Positions 1-9,099 are shown, counted from the first letter of the stretch. The stretch is DNA of 64,000 bases from Eubacterium sp. (GCA_017445905.1 JAFSRX010000070.1:25654-89653), one strand, 5' to 3'. The notes: a model not told the origin generated them from the letters alone. Program-made: numbers and translations.

Positions 1-176
1 GCGTCCATCTCGGAATAATATGTCCAGTCAAAACTGTAGCTGTCATCATCTGGGCTTTCATAGTGTCCGCTGATTATTTCAGGTTCTTCCTCATCTGCAA
101 GCGCCGTCAGCGGTGCTGAGGAAATGGTCATTAAAAGAGCAAGAATAATTGAAATAAATCTTTTAATCTGTTTCAT
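1..176 (-). CDS. Secreted protein, N-terminal part only (runs off the window)
   Basis: The ATG at 176 opens a frame that continues past base 1, so only the first 58 residues are visible. They start with MKQIKRF, a hydrophobic stretch and a likely signal-peptidase site at ...TALADEEE, followed by an acidic segment. An AGGAG ribosome binding site lies about 10 bases upstream. It follows the ECF sigma factor and the LRR membrane protein on the same strand, 17 bp behind the latter, so it is probably the third gene of that operon. No function can be given from this fragment. Confidence 0.75.
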   Translation of the reverse strand, partial: MKQIKRFISIILALLMTISSAPLTALADEEEPEIISGHYESPDDDSYSFDWTYYSEMD

Positions 177-193
177 AAAATAATTCTCCTTTC

Positions 194-2167
194 TCACTCA
201 ATAACAGTGTAGTTGATTTTATTATCTATTGCGTATTGATAGGGGACTGTGTCTTTATAAACGCTCATATTCATCCTTGTGCTCTTGAATATTGCATTTT
301 CTCCGAGCTTTTCAATATTCTTTCCGAAGCTGATATTCCTGAGCCTTACTGAATAAAGTCCGTATGTTCCAACCTTTTCAACACTATCGGGAACATTCAG
401 TTCTCTGAATTCAGTGCTCATAAAGGCATAATCATCAATTTCCTTTAAGCCTTCGGGAAGGTAAAGCGTTGAAATATGAGCTCCCCTGAATGCGCCTTCG
501 GGGATAATTGTTGTTCCTTCGGGAATTGTGACTTCCGTCAGTTTATTGCAGTATGCAAAGGAATATTTATCAAATTCTTCAATATCCTTGCTGAGTTTTC
601 CGAAATCAATCTTTTTGCAGTATGCAAAGGCATATTCTCCTGCTTTTTTTATATTTGAAAGTGAAGAATCCGTTTGTGCATTTTCGCAATTATAAAATGC
701 GAAGTCATCTGCTGTTATAATATTATTGGTATTTTTAAAATCTTCAAGTGCGCTGCATTCTGAAAATGCACTCTTTGAAACAACTTTTGTGTTTTCGGGT
801 AAAACAACTGATTTAAGCTGCTTACAGTTTTCGCAGAGGCTTTCGGGAATTTCGCTTAGGCTTCCTGTAAGCGTTAATTCTTTAACTGCTGAATCCCTGA
901 ATACTGCTTCACCGAGATAAGTTATATTATCGCTGAAAACGGCATTTTCAAGCTCTTTGCAGTTTTCAAAAGCTGAGGCGAAAATCTTTTTAACATATAC
1001 TGCTGTTATTTTCTTTATATTGCTGTTTTTGAAAACATTAGCACCGATTGCATAAACTGATTTACCTTCAATAACATTCATATTTATTTCAGTATCCGAG
1101 CCTTTATATCTGGTAACATATGCTCCCTTTGATGAAAGAAAGTAATCAAAATCGTCATTACTGCAAATTTCAGAGCCCCTTGTTTCTTCATCGGGTCGAA
1201 CAGTAATCTTGATTTTTACAACGCAGTTTTCATATATAATTCTGAGAGTATAGTCGGCTGTTGTATTCATATTAAGACTCTTTGTATAGTCGCAATCTGA
1301 AAGAGCAACCTCCTTTTTACTTTCGTCGCTCATTACAGCCTTTAGTTTAAGTCCGTTATAGCTTAGCTCCTCGCCATATATATAATCAGTTTTAAAATTA
1401 TCATATTCGGCTTCAAGTGCTTTAACATATGCCTTTTCAGGCTCATATTCAGGCTCAACAATACTTGCTTTTTCAGTAGTATTTTCGGGCTGTTTTTTTG
1501 TTGTTGAAGGAGTTGTTGTTGTTTCATCGTCCTCTTCATCATCGCCTAGCTGGTCTATATGAGGTTTAGTTGTAGTTGTTGCTGTTGATGTAGGAGAGAG
1601 TGAGGGAACATTTTTAACTGAAACAACCTTTTCTTTTTCTGTTGTTATTTCCTGATGAGTTGTTGTTTCCTGAGTATTATTTATTTCATTAGTTTTAATC
1701 GGGTTTTTATTATCTTCGATTAACTCGATATCATTATCATTTTGTTTATCAGTTTTAATTATGCCGCTGTCCTCAAGTTTTGTTTGAATAACCCGGGATA
1801 GATTTTGGAGTAAATCAACTCCCGTTGCGTTCTTGTATGCAGCATTTGCTGTAAGTGCCGAAGCAGCGAGAATTGCAGCAACTAAAGATGCGCGGGCAAA
1901 AACGTTCAGGCTTTTAAATTTATTCTGTGTTGGCTGTAGCTTTTTAAGAAAATCACTTGAACTCATCAAAGGAATAAGAACTTTGAAGGAATTATCTTCT
2001 TCCTTTTCTAATTCCAAAAGAGCGTCAACACATTGGTCAATAAGCCCTACATTCATACGGCTTACATCTTTAGATAACTCTTTATCTATTATTTCATTCA
2101 GGGCAGCAGCAATATTTTCGTTATTAAAGTTGCATAGTACTTTTGAATCAATATCAATGCAAGCCAT
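194..2167 (-). CDS. Membrane-anchored LRR protein, putative anti-sigma/sensor partner of the adjacent ECF sigma factor
   Basis: This is a 657-residue protein. Residues 1-88 are predicted cytoplasmic, ~90-110 form one membrane helix (LVAAILAASALTANAA), ~150-240 are a Thr/Lys/Glu-rich linker, ~250-330 look like a small Ig-like domain, and ~340-640 are BspA-type leucine-rich repeats (repeated xxIxxYAFxxCxxL patterns). The start has an AAAGGAG site. It lies 24 bp behind the sigma factor gene, the usual place for an anti-sigma factor. The architecture (short cytoplasmic domain, one helix, large outside binding domain) resembles RsgI-type anti-sigma factors, which carry carbohydrate-binding domains outside. 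I do not see a zinc-binding anti-sigma motif (HxxxCxxC) in the N-terminal part, so the anti-sigma role is inferred from context. The LRR assignment is firm. Confidence 0.8.
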   Translation of the reverse strand: MACIDIDSKVLCNFNNENIAAALNEIIDKELSKDVSRMNVGLIDQCVDALLELEKEEDNSFKVLIPLMSSSDFLKKLQPTQNKFKSLNVFARASLVAAILAASALTANAAYKNATGVDLLQNLSRVIQTKLEDSGIIKTDKQNDNDIELIEDNKNPIKTNEINNTQETTTHQEITTEKEKVVSVKNVPSLSPTSTATTTTKPHIDQLGDDEEDDETTTTPSTTKKQPENTTEKASIVEPEYEPEKAYVKALEAEYDNFKTDYIYGEELSYNGLKLKAVMSDESKKEVALSDCDYTKSLNMNTTADYTLRIIYENCVVKIKITVRPDEETRGSEICSNDDFDYFLSSKGAYVTRYKGSDTEINMNVIEGKSVYAIGANVFKNSNIKKITAVYVKKIFASAFENCKELENAVFSDNITYLGEAVFRDSAVKELTLTGSLSEIPESLCENCKQLKSVVLPENTKVVSKSAFSECSALEDFKNTNNIITADDFAFYNCENAQTDSSLSNIKKAGEYAFAYCKKIDFGKLSKDIEEFDKYSFAYCNKLTEVTIPEGTTIIPEGAFRGAHISTLYLPEGLKEIDDYAFMSTEFRELNVPDSVEKVGTYGLYSVRLRNISFGKNIEKLGENAIFKSTRMNMSVYKDTVPYQYAIDNKINYTVIE

Positions 2168-2191
2168 GTTTTCTCCTTTCCGAGAGAGTAG

Positions 2192-2713
2192 CTAATCGGA
2201 ACTTTCAATCAGCGTTCTTAATTTTTCTCTCATTCTTGATAATCGCGTTGAAACATTTGTAACGGTTAAATTCAGCCTTTCGGCTATTTCATCAATTTTA
2301 AGTTCTTCTGAGTATCTTAGTGTAAAGATTTCTCTGTCAGTGTCGTTAAGTGCATCACTTATCATTCTTGAATATTCTTCAAATGTCAGTCTGTCGTCTA
2401 TATCAACGCTATGGTTAACAACTTCTCTGATATCATCAATACTGACAATGTTTTCTTGCTTTTTAAGCTGAACATATCGCTTTTTAATCAGATTTGAAGC
2501 CGTTTTATATAAGAAAGCAAGAGTATATTCAAATTTTTCTCCTTCAAGCAGTCTGTTATATAAAACAAGATATGTTTCCTGAACACAGTCATCAACATAT
2601 GTAACATCGTTTTTCAGCTTTGAAAGACAGAATTTATACAATGTTGAATAATATCGGCTATAGGCATTTTTCAGCTCATTATCAGCCGCTTTTTTCAGAT
2701 TTCTGTTTGACAA
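2192..2713 (-). CDS. ECF-type RNA polymerase sigma factor
   Basis: The protein has about 173 residues with region 2 near the N-terminus (YSTLYKFCLSKLKND...DDCVQETYLVLYNRL) and region 4 at the C-terminus (LNDTDREIFTLRYSEELK followed by IDEIAERLNLTVTNVSTRLSR, a helix-turn-helix). It would direct RNA polymerase to a small set of promoters, probably including its own operon. The start chosen is the TTG at 2713, because the strong GAAAGGAGG site ends 7 bases before it; a GTG at 2722 would overlap that site. The next gene is the membrane LRR protein, its likely regulator. Confidence 0.9.
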   Translation of the reverse strand: MSNRNLKKAADNELKNAYSRYYSTLYKFCLSKLKNDVTYVDDCVQETYLVLYNRLLEGEKFEYTLAFLYKTASNLIKKRYVQLKKQENIVSIDDIREVVNHSVDIDDRLTFEEYSRMISDALNDTDREIFTLRYSEELKIDEIAERLNLTVTNVSTRLSRMREKLRTLIESSD

Positions 2714-2872
2714 ATGATGCACCTCCTTTCACACTTTTTTTAACCTCTTCATATGTATGTACTTTTAAGAGGGTAAAACGTCACACTTTTTTTGAAATTT
2801 TTTTAAAAAATTTTTTTACAGCTATATAAACACTATATCATAGAATGAAAATAATTAACAGAATATTTATTT

Positions 2873-2902
2873 GTAATATATTCCCATTTATTTGCATATC
2901 AT
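2873..2902 (+). promoter_or_regulatory. Possible sigma-E type sporulation promoter of the sipL-spoIVA operon
   Basis: GTAATATA at 2873-2880 and CATATCAT at 2895-2902 are 14 bases apart, which resembles the -35/-10 pattern of mother-cell sigma-E promoters (ATA-rich -35, CATA-type -10). It lies 27 bases upstream of the sipL-like start. The match is by eye and the region is AT-rich, so this is tentative. Confidence 0.35.
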
Positions 2903-2929
2903 TTTTTAGGAACAGAAAGGAGCAAATAA

Positions 2930-4417
2930 ATGGAATATGAAAAAAACTATTCGTGCATTGAAAAGAACGAGAAGGTATTTAGTAAAAACATTGATATAGA
3001 ACAGGATTTCAGCGAGTCAATTCCTGCATACTGCGATGATATTTATAGGATTGTTAAATGCTTATCCCACAGCTTTATAACATCAGTTAGCGTTTCGTCA
3101 AACGAAATACTTATTTTCGGAAAAACCGAAATTATGCTGACATATTATAATGAAAGCTCTTGCCTTTGCTATGCAGATTTTGATGAGGAATTTTCTCGTA
3201 ATATCAATGTTGAAAATCTAAGCGATTATGCATTTGCCTGCGCGGATATATGCGATAAATATACTAATTTCAGAGTTATTAACCAAAGAAGAATTGATGT
3301 TCATTCGTCAGCTGTAATAAATCTTAATGTTTACGACAGAATAAAATATCCCTGTTTGCTTGATTGCAATGGAGCAAAGCTTAACAAACAGGGAATAAAA
3401 AGCTCAGATATTATTGCATTTAATATTTCAAAAATTGAATTTGATGAAGAATTTTCGCTTCCTTCCACTTCATCTGAATTAAAACGGATTATTTCATCAA
3501 ACTGTTCTGCATATCTGACCGAAACAAAAATAATTAAGGATAAAGCTTTGATTAAAGCGGACATTGATTTTGAAATTCTTTATACTGTCGGCGACGAGGA
3601 TGAAATACAATCCGTTCGAAATACCGTCAGCGTTTCAAAAATCATTGACCAAAGCTCGATAGATGACGGCGATATTTCAATCAGCAATGTAACTGTTGGA
3701 GATGTTTTCCAAAAAGCAAAAGCTGTTTCAGGGGACAATCTTGATACTATTGAAGTTTTCGGCGAAATTGAAGTTAGTACTCTTTTCATCAGAGAAAACG
3801 AAAACGCCTACATAACAGACGGATACATACCAAAAAGAAAATGTGAATGTTCTTACTCTGATTACAAACTGATAACTAACGGAAGGGAACTAAAAGACAA
3901 TTCTGTTTTCAATGTTGCAACTGATTTTTCAAGTGATATAAAAGAGATTAAAGAAGTTTCAGTTAATCTTTCAACAGTTAATATGAGAAACAGTAAGCTC
4001 GTATCAAAAGTTGATATTTCAATAATCTATGAAAATGAAAGTGACTCGCTTGCTTCAATGAACTCAACATCTGAAATTGAATATGATTTAAAAGGCGCAG
4101 AAAATGCATTTGCAGCATTTAACCTCAAATCGCTCGATTATGCCTTGCCAAGTTCAAAAAGAGTTGAAATAAGGCTTAATGTTGATATAAACGGCTATGC
4201 GTTTGATGAAAGAAATATCAAAATACTTTCTGATATTGAATCAGATGATGAGGAAATTGATTCACCATCAATAACAATCTATTTTGCAAAACAAAGCGAC
4301 ACTGTCTGGGATATTGCAAAGAGCTTTTCTTCAGATGAAGAAATGATAAAAAAAGAAAATAATCTCCAGAATAGTGTTATTGATAAAGACAGAATACTGA
4401 TAATTCCAAGAGTTTAG
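2930..4417 (+). CDS. sipL: SipL-like spore morphogenesis protein (SPOCS/DUF3794 plus LysM)
   Basis: This is a 495-residue protein with a C-terminal LysM module (~450-495: FAKQSDTVWDIAKSF...LQNSVIDKDRILIIPRV). Upstream are beta-rich repeats typical of DUF3794/SPOCS domains (around residues 150-245 and 290-410). There is no signal peptide, as expected for a mother-cell protein. In Clostridioides difficile a SPOCS-LysM protein of this layout, SipL, binds SpoIVA and is needed for coat assembly on the forespore. Here it lies 13 bases upstream of the chosen spoIVA start, which strongly supports the same role. The AAAGGAG site precedes the ATG at 2930. Confidence 0.82.
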   Translation: MEYEKNYSCIEKNEKVFSKNIDIEQDFSESIPAYCDDIYRIVKCLSHSFITSVSVSSNEILIFGKTEIMLTYYNESSCLCYADFDEEFSRNINVENLSDYAFACADICDKYTNFRVINQRRIDVHSSAVINLNVYDRIKYPCLLDCNGAKLNKQGIKSSDIIAFNISKIEFDEEFSLPSTSSELKRIISSNCSAYLTETKIIKDKALIKADIDFEILYTVGDEDEIQSVRNTVSVSKIIDQSSIDDGDISISNVTVGDVFQKAKAVSGDNLDTIEVFGEIEVSTLFIRENENAYITDGYIPKRKCECSYSDYKLITNGRELKDNSVFNVATDFSSDIKEIKEVSVNLSTVNMRNSKLVSKVDISIIYENESDSLASMNSTSEIEYDLKGAENAFAAFNLKSLDYALPSSKRVEIRLNVDINGYAFDERNIKILSDIESDDEEIDSPSITIYFAKQSDTVWDIAKSFSSDEEMIKKENNLQNSVIDKDRILIIPRV

Positions 4418-4430
4418 GAGGATGATTAAT

Positions 4431-5906
4431 ATGAACAATAATATATATCGCGATATATCCTCAAGAACTCAGGGGGATATTTATATAGGTGTAGTTGGTC
4501 CTGTAAGGTCGGGCAAATCAACCTTTATTAAAAGATTTATGGAAACTCTTGTTGTTCCGAATATTCAGGGAGAATTTCAAAAGGAAAGAGCACGGGATGA
4601 GCTGCCTCAATCTGCTGCAGGAAGAACAATAATGACAACTGAGCCTAAGTTTATACCTGAGGAATCAATAGAAATTTCTATGCAGGATAACATTCAGCTA
4701 AAAGTCAGAATGATAGACTGCGTTGGCTACATCGTTCCAAGCAGCGAGGGTTATATCGAGGATGAACAGCCTCGAATGGTTATGACTCCATGGTATGAAG
4801 AGGAAATTCCTTTTAATATGGCTGCTGAAATAGGGACAAAAAAGGTTATTCAGGAGCATTCAACAATAGGTCTTGTTGTAACAACCGACGGCTCTATCAG
4901 TTCAATAGACCGAGCTGAATATGAAGAGGCAGAGGAAAGAGTTATAAGCGAGCTTAAAGAGCTCAACAAACCCTTTGTTGTTCTTATGAACAGCATTGAT
5001 TCTAAGAGCGATAATGTTAAAGCTCTTGCCAAAGATATGAGTGAAAAATATTCAGTTCCTGTTATACCTGTTAACTGTCTTGAGCTTGATGAGGATGAAA
5101 TAAAAGAGATTTTACTCAATGTTTTATATGAATTTCCGATTAACTCCATAGGTATTAATCTTCCTTGTTGGTTCTCATCTCTCGATGATGACGATAAACT
5201 GAGAAAGTCTGTTTTGAATACCGTTAAAGGTAACTGTTCTGAAATATCAAGCGTTCGTTCAGTATATAAATTTGCAGGCGATATTAACGAGGATGAATAT
5301 ATTCAGTCTTCATCAGTTGCTAAAGCGGATTTATCAAACGGAAATGTTTTAATTAATCTTGATATAGATAATAAATATCTGTTTAAGATTATCAGTGAAA
5401 AATGCGATGCTGATATTAAAAACGAAGAGGATTTGTTAAATCAGTTAACCGATCTTGCTCAGACAAGAAATAAGTTCAATAGAATTGCAAACGCACTTGA
5501 ACAGGTTGAGCAAACAGGCTACGGCATTGTTATGCCAACTCTTGAAGAGCTTTCTCTTGAAGAGCCTGAGATAATGAAGCAGGGCGGAAAATACGGCGTT
5601 CGTCTTAAAGCACACGCACCGTCAATTCATATGATTAAATGCAATACTTATACCGAGGTTGCTCCAATAGTTGGCAGTGAGTCACAAAGCGAGGAATTAG
5701 TTGTTTACCTGCTAAAAGAGTTCGAAAACAATCCTGCTGAAATATGGGAAACAAATATTTTCGGAAAGTCGCTCAATTCCTTAGTAAATGAAGGATTGAA
5801 CAATAAACTCTATCGAATGCCCCAGGATGCAAGAGATAAGTTCAGAGAAACTATTGAAAGAGTTATTAATGAAGGCTGCAGCGGACTCATTTGCATAATT
5901 TTATAA
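4431..5906 (+). CDS. spoIVA: Stage IV sporulation protein A, spore coat ATPase
   Basis: SpoIVA is the ATPase that polymerises on the outer forespore membrane and forms the base of the spore coat. The 491-residue length matches the family (about 492). A Walker A motif, GPVRSGKST, lies at residues ~19-27, the conserved DCVGY follows at ~95, and the C-terminus ends in the short amphipathic tail typical of the family. The start chosen is the ATG at 4431: an AGGAGG site at 4416-4421 is spaced correctly for it, whereas the ATG at 4422 directly abuts that site. It forms an operon with the sipL-like gene and ends at a strong hairpin terminator. Confidence 0.95.
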   Translation: MNNNIYRDISSRTQGDIYIGVVGPVRSGKSTFIKRFMETLVVPNIQGEFQKERARDELPQSAAGRTIMTTEPKFIPEESIEISMQDNIQLKVRMIDCVGYIVPSSEGYIEDEQPRMVMTPWYEEEIPFNMAAEIGTKKVIQEHSTIGLVVTTDGSISSIDRAEYEEAEERVISELKELNKPFVVLMNSIDSKSDNVKALAKDMSEKYSVPVIPVNCLELDEDEIKEILLNVLYEFPINSIGINLPCWFSSLDDDDKLRKSVLNTVKGNCSEISSVRSVYKFAGDINEDEYIQSSSVAKADLSNGNVLINLDIDNKYLFKIISEKCDADIKNEEDLLNQLTDLAQTRNKFNRIANALEQVEQTGYGIVMPTLEELSLEEPEIMKQGGKYGVRLKAHAPSIHMIKCNTYTEVAPIVGSESQSEELVVYLLKEFENNPAEIWETNIFGKSLNSLVNEGLNNKLYRMPQDARDKFRETIERVINEGCSGLICIIL

Positions 5907-5938
5907 AAAATATGCCTGTGAAATCACAGGCATATTTT
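5907..5938. terminator. Bidirectional terminator between spoIVA and the DUF1294 gene
   Basis: Two perfect 15-base arms, AAAATATGCCTGTGA and its complement, enclose a 2-base centre. The A/T ends can serve as U-tracts on either strand. The stop codon of the convergent DUF1294 gene lies inside it. Confidence 0.85.
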
Positions 5939-6199
5939 AGATATAAGTATTAAAACTATTATATTCAAAACAATCAGAATCGGCATTCCAATCATAAAGC
6001 TTTTATGCTTTGTTTTATGTCGGATTATTTTCATAGTTGCATATGAGCAAGGGGCTCCGCCAAGAAGTCCGATAATCCAGAGCGTTGCTTCCTTAATTCT
6101 CCATTTATTATGTTTCGCTTTATATTTATCAAGACAGTTAACAATAACACCGAGTAAATTAATAGCTAAGAAATAATATATAACATAATTAAACTTCAA
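5924..6199 (-). CDS. DUF1294 family small membrane protein
   Basis: A 91-residue protein with hydrophobic segments near residues 4-22, 38-55 and 70-90. It has the family pattern DKYKAKHNKWRIKEATLW...GLLGGAPCSY...RHKTKHKSF. The biochemical role of DUF1294 is unknown. It starts with TTG at 6199, preceded by AAAGGAG about ten bases away, and overlaps the end of the upstream zinc-ribbon gene by 11 bases, so the two are probably translated together. Confidence 0.85.
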   Translation of the reverse strand: MKFNYVIYYFLAINLLGVIVNCLDKYKAKHNKWRIKEATLWIIGLLGGAPCSYATMKIIRHKTKHKSFMIGMPILIVLNIIVLILISKICL

Positions 6200-6479
6200 A
6201 TTTTTCAGGCTCCTTTAAATCGAAATTACCGATTGAAAGTTTTTCTCCTTTTTTGAATGTATCTGCTTTATCTTCATCAACTGTGAAAACAGAGGAGCAT
6301 TCAGGACAAACAAGGATAAAAACATTGCACGTCTTATAAAAAGGAAACTTAGAATCAAGTCTTCCGTCAGAATTTGAAAACACAGAAAAACTGACTTTTT
6401 TATCACAATTTGGGCAGGTGAGTTTTTCTGTTAAGCCATGCTCTTTAATCTTTATTGCATTACCAAATCTGTATTCCAT
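6189..6479 (-). CDS. Small zinc-ribbon-like protein
   Basis: A 96-residue protein with CPNC at ~23-26 and CPEC at ~60-63, the spacing of a four-cysteine zinc ribbon; a further isolated cysteine lies between them. The frame is open back to 6536, but the ATG at 6479 is preferred. It has a GAGG site eight bases upstream and leaves room for the divergent lipoprotein gene starting at 6537. Function unknown. It is translationally linked to the following DUF1294 gene. Confidence 0.7.
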   Translation of the reverse strand: MEYRFGNAIKIKEHGLTEKLTCPNCDKKVSFSVFSNSDGRLDSKFPFYKTCNVFILVCPECSSVFTVDEDKADTFKKGEKLSIGNFDLKEPEKFEV

Positions 6480-6536
6480 AAAATAACCTCGCAAATTTAC
6501 TGATAATATGATACTACATAAATCGGAAGTGTTCAA

Positions 6537-7769
6537 GTGAAAAAAGTAATATTAATCGTTTTATCCCTTGCGTTAATTCTTTGCGGCTGTTCTCTGAATA
6601 TGGCTGAGGAAGATAAAACCTCCATTCAGCCCTTCATTGAAAGCGATGCAAAAGAAGAATATATCAAGTCTGTCTGGATAACTTACTATGAACTAAGAGA
6701 TTTGATAGGGGATAGTAATGAAAATGAGTTTAAAATAAAGATTGATAATGTTTTTAATGACCTTAAAAATTGGGGCTTTAATTCTGTTACCGTTCAGATC
6801 AGAGCGTTTGCGGACTCCTTTTATAGATCTGATTACTACCCGCTTAGTAAATACTGTTTTGGTGTAGAGGGCGGAAAAATGAAATATGATGTTCTTGAGC
6901 TTCTTTGCTCTGCAGCTGAAAAATCCGGCATTAAAATTGAAGCATGGATTAATCCCTACAGAGTTAGTTTTGATAAGGATATAAAAAAGTTGAGCGATAA
7001 TAATATTGCTAAAAAATGGTATAAAAATAAGGAAAAGAAATCCAATGTTTATATTTGTAAAAGCGGAATATATTTTAATCCTGCATCAAAAGATGTTACT
7101 AATCTGATTATAAACGGAGTCAAAGAAATAGTTAAGAACTATAATGTTGATGCAATTCATTTTGACGACTATTTTTACCCTGAAACAAATAAAAAAATTG
7201 ATAGTAAGGAATATGAAGAAAACGGCGGTAATATTAGCCTTTCCGATTTCAGACGAAAAAATGTAAACGATATGATAAAAGAGGCTAACAAAGTTGTTAA
7301 ATCAACTAAGAGCAATGTTAAATTCGGAATAAGCCCTGCTGCAAACATTGATAATGATTATAATTCCTTATATGCAGATGTTGAAAAATGGGCAAGCGAT
7401 AATGAATTCTGCGATTATATTTGTCCTCAGGTATATTTTGGCTTTAAGAATGTTTATCAACCTTTTATGTTTACGGTTAAGAAATGGACAGAGTTTACAA
7501 CAAATGATTTATATATCGGACTTCCGCTTTATAAATGCGGTAAAAAAGATAAATATGCTGCCGAAAACGATTCGAATGCAATTAATGAATTTAAAAACAA
7601 TAAAAATATAATTGCAAGGCAGATAAACTACCTTGCAAAGATTGATGATATTAAAGGATTTTATGTTTTTTCATATTCATCGATAATTGATGAAAAGAAC
7701 AGGGAAGAGGTTGAAAATATGATTAAAGCAATCCGAAACACACATCCGAATCAGAATCAAACTCAGTGA
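6537..7769 (+). CDS. Lipoprotein with glycosyl-hydrolase-like GHL10 (DUF187) domain
   Basis: This 410-residue protein has a lipoprotein signal peptide (VLSLALILCGC, modified Cys ~20) and then a TIM-barrel GHL10 domain. Recognisable signs are SVWITYYELRDL, WGFNSVTVQIRAFADSFY, KIEAWINPYRVS, the Asp-rich VDAIHFDDYFYP and FGISPAANID. Proteins of this group (YngK-like) are cell-surface proteins thought to act on polysaccharide, but the substrate is unknown. The start is GTG at 6537. Its 3' end overlaps the convergent mtaB gene by 47 bases. Confidence 0.85.
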   Translation: MKKVILIVLSLALILCGCSLNMAEEDKTSIQPFIESDAKEEYIKSVWITYYELRDLIGDSNENEFKIKIDNVFNDLKNWGFNSVTVQIRAFADSFYRSDYYPLSKYCFGVEGGKMKYDVLELLCSAAEKSGIKIEAWINPYRVSFDKDIKKLSDNNIAKKWYKNKEKKSNVYICKSGIYFNPASKDVTNLIINGVKEIVKNYNVDAIHFDDYFYPETNKKIDSKEYEENGGNISLSDFRRKNVNDMIKEANKVVKSTKSNVKFGISPAANIDNDYNSLYADVEKWASDNEFCDYICPQVYFGFKNVYQPFMFTVKKWTEFTTNDLYIGLPLYKCGKKDKYAAENDSNAINEFKNNKNIIARQINYLAKIDDIKGFYVFSYSSIIDEKNREEVENMIKAIRNTHPNQNQTQ

Positions 7770-9015
7770 TTTTAACCTCAATTTCTTTTCCAATTAAGTC
7801 TTTTTCTGACTTAACTCTTATTGGAATATAGCTTTTTGTGTATCCCTGATAAATGTTTTCGCTGATTTCATTTTCAAAGAGAACAATATCCTTCATTCCA
7901 ATTAGCTTTCTGCAATAGCTTTCTCTTATAACATCAGTTTCGTTTATCATAATAGATGCTCGGCGTTCCTTTTCTTCTTTAGGAACGCTGTCTCCTTTTT
8001 TGGAGGCGGCTGTTCCTTTTCTTTCAGAATATGGGAAAACATGAACTTTTTCAAATGCTATTTCTTTAACAAAATCAAGGGATTTATTAAAATCATCGTC
8101 ACTTTCGTTATTAAAGCCAACCATTACGTCGGTTGTAATCGTAGCACTTTTAAACGAATTTCTGAGTTTAATGCAAAGCTCTTTATATTCCTCAGCAGTG
8201 TAGTGCCTGTTCATTTCTTTAAGTGTTTTATCGCAACCGCTTTGCAGAGAAATGTGAAACTGAGGGCAGAATTTTTCAATTTTGCTCAGACCATTTATAA
8301 CATCATCAGTTATATGATCGGGTTCGAGCGAGCCAAGACGAACTCTTTTTATCTTTTCATTTTCCGAACAGATATGAACTGCGTCAACTATGTTATAATC
8401 TTTTCCTTTTCCGTATGACGAAAGATTAATACCAACTAAAACAATTTCTTTAATCCCGTTATCGGCGAGCGCTTGAACTTCTTTTCTTAAATCTTCAGGC
8501 TCCTTAGAACGAACAAAGCCCCTTGATTTTGGAATAATGCAGTAAGAACAGTATCTATCGCATCCGTCTTCAATTTTAACAAATGCTCTGATTCTTTCAG
8601 AAAATCTGTTTATAGAGCATTTATTAAATTCATCACCGTTTTTATGCTCTTCAATCTTAACGATTTTACTTTTCTGAATATTATGCTGATTGATTAAATC
8701 TAAAATATCTGAATTGTTTTTATTACATAATATAATATCTGCTTCGTTAAGCTCTTTTGCCTTATCAGGAAACGCCTGAGGCAAACATCCTGTAAGAATA
8801 ATTGTTGAATTAGGATGCTTTCTTTTAAACTTACGAACATTCTGCCTCGTTTTCTGATCCGCGGTTGCAGTAACCGTACATGAATTAATTATGTAGTAAT
8901 TTGCATCCTCGCTTGGTGCAACAATCTCAAATCCTGCACTCTTTAAAAGCTCAGCCATATATTCAGTTTCATACTGATTAACCTTACATCCGAGAGTATA
9001 AAACGCCGCTTTCAT
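7723..9015 (-). CDS. mtaB: tRNA t6A37 methylthiotransferase MtaB
   Basis: MtaB is a radical-SAM enzyme that adds a methylthio group to t6A37 in tRNAs reading ANN codons. The 430-residue protein has the N-terminal UPF0004 domain with the MtaB-type signature TLGCKVNQYE and two further cysteines (NSCTV, TGCLPQ). The radical-SAM cluster motif follows (CDRYCSYC, ~150-157), and a C-terminal TRAM-like region closes it. It is one of two methylthiotransferases here; the other is RimO. A consensus promoter and a repeat element lie in its leader. Confidence 0.95.
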   Translation of the reverse strand: MKAAFYTLGCKVNQYETEYMAELLKSAGFEIVAPSEDANYYIINSCTVTATADQKTRQNVRKFKRKHPNSTIILTGCLPQAFPDKAKELNEADIILCNKNNSDILDLINQHNIQKSKIVKIEEHKNGDEFNKCSINRFSERIRAFVKIEDGCDRYCSYCIIPKSRGFVRSKEPEDLRKEVQALADNGIKEIVLVGINLSSYGKGKDYNIVDAVHICSENEKIKRVRLGSLEPDHITDDVINGLSKIEKFCPQFHISLQSGCDKTLKEMNRHYTAEEYKELCIKLRNSFKSATITTDVMVGFNNESDDDFNKSLDFVKEIAFEKVHVFPYSERKGTAASKKGDSVPKEEKERRASIMINETDVIRESYCRKLIGMKDIVLFENEISENIYQGYTKSYIPIRVKSEKDLIGKEIEVKITEFDSDSDVCFGLL

Positions 9016-9028
9016 AAAATAATTTAAC

Positions 9029-9085
9029 CTCTTTGGCTCCCTTGTTAAAGGGAGCTGTCACGAAGTGACTGAGGGATATCCTCCA
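9029..9085. repeat. REP/MITE-like palindromic element in the mtaB leader
   Basis: There are two adjacent hairpins: GGCTCCCTTGTTAAAGGGAGCT (arms CTCCCTT/AAGGGAG) and GTCACGAAGTGAC (arms GTCAC/GTGAC), then TGAGGGATATCCTCC. It is GC-richer than its surroundings. I recognise this hairpin pair as a dispersed intergenic repeat common in genomes of gut Clostridia. Only this copy was found in the window. It lies between the mtaB promoter and its start codon. Confidence 0.65.
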
Positions 9086-9099
9086 AAATAATTTTATTT

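Noticed and set aside
1833-2195. A 120-codon plus-strand frame opposite the membrane LRR gene
   Set aside because: It is a mirror of the real minus-strand gene: no ribosome binding site, no recognisable domain, and the opposite frame has clear LRR and membrane segments.
9029-9085. The double hairpin before mtaB as a riboswitch or terminator
   Set aside because: It lacks a U-run in the mtaB direction and matches a dispersed intergenic repeat pattern rather than a known riboswitch core.
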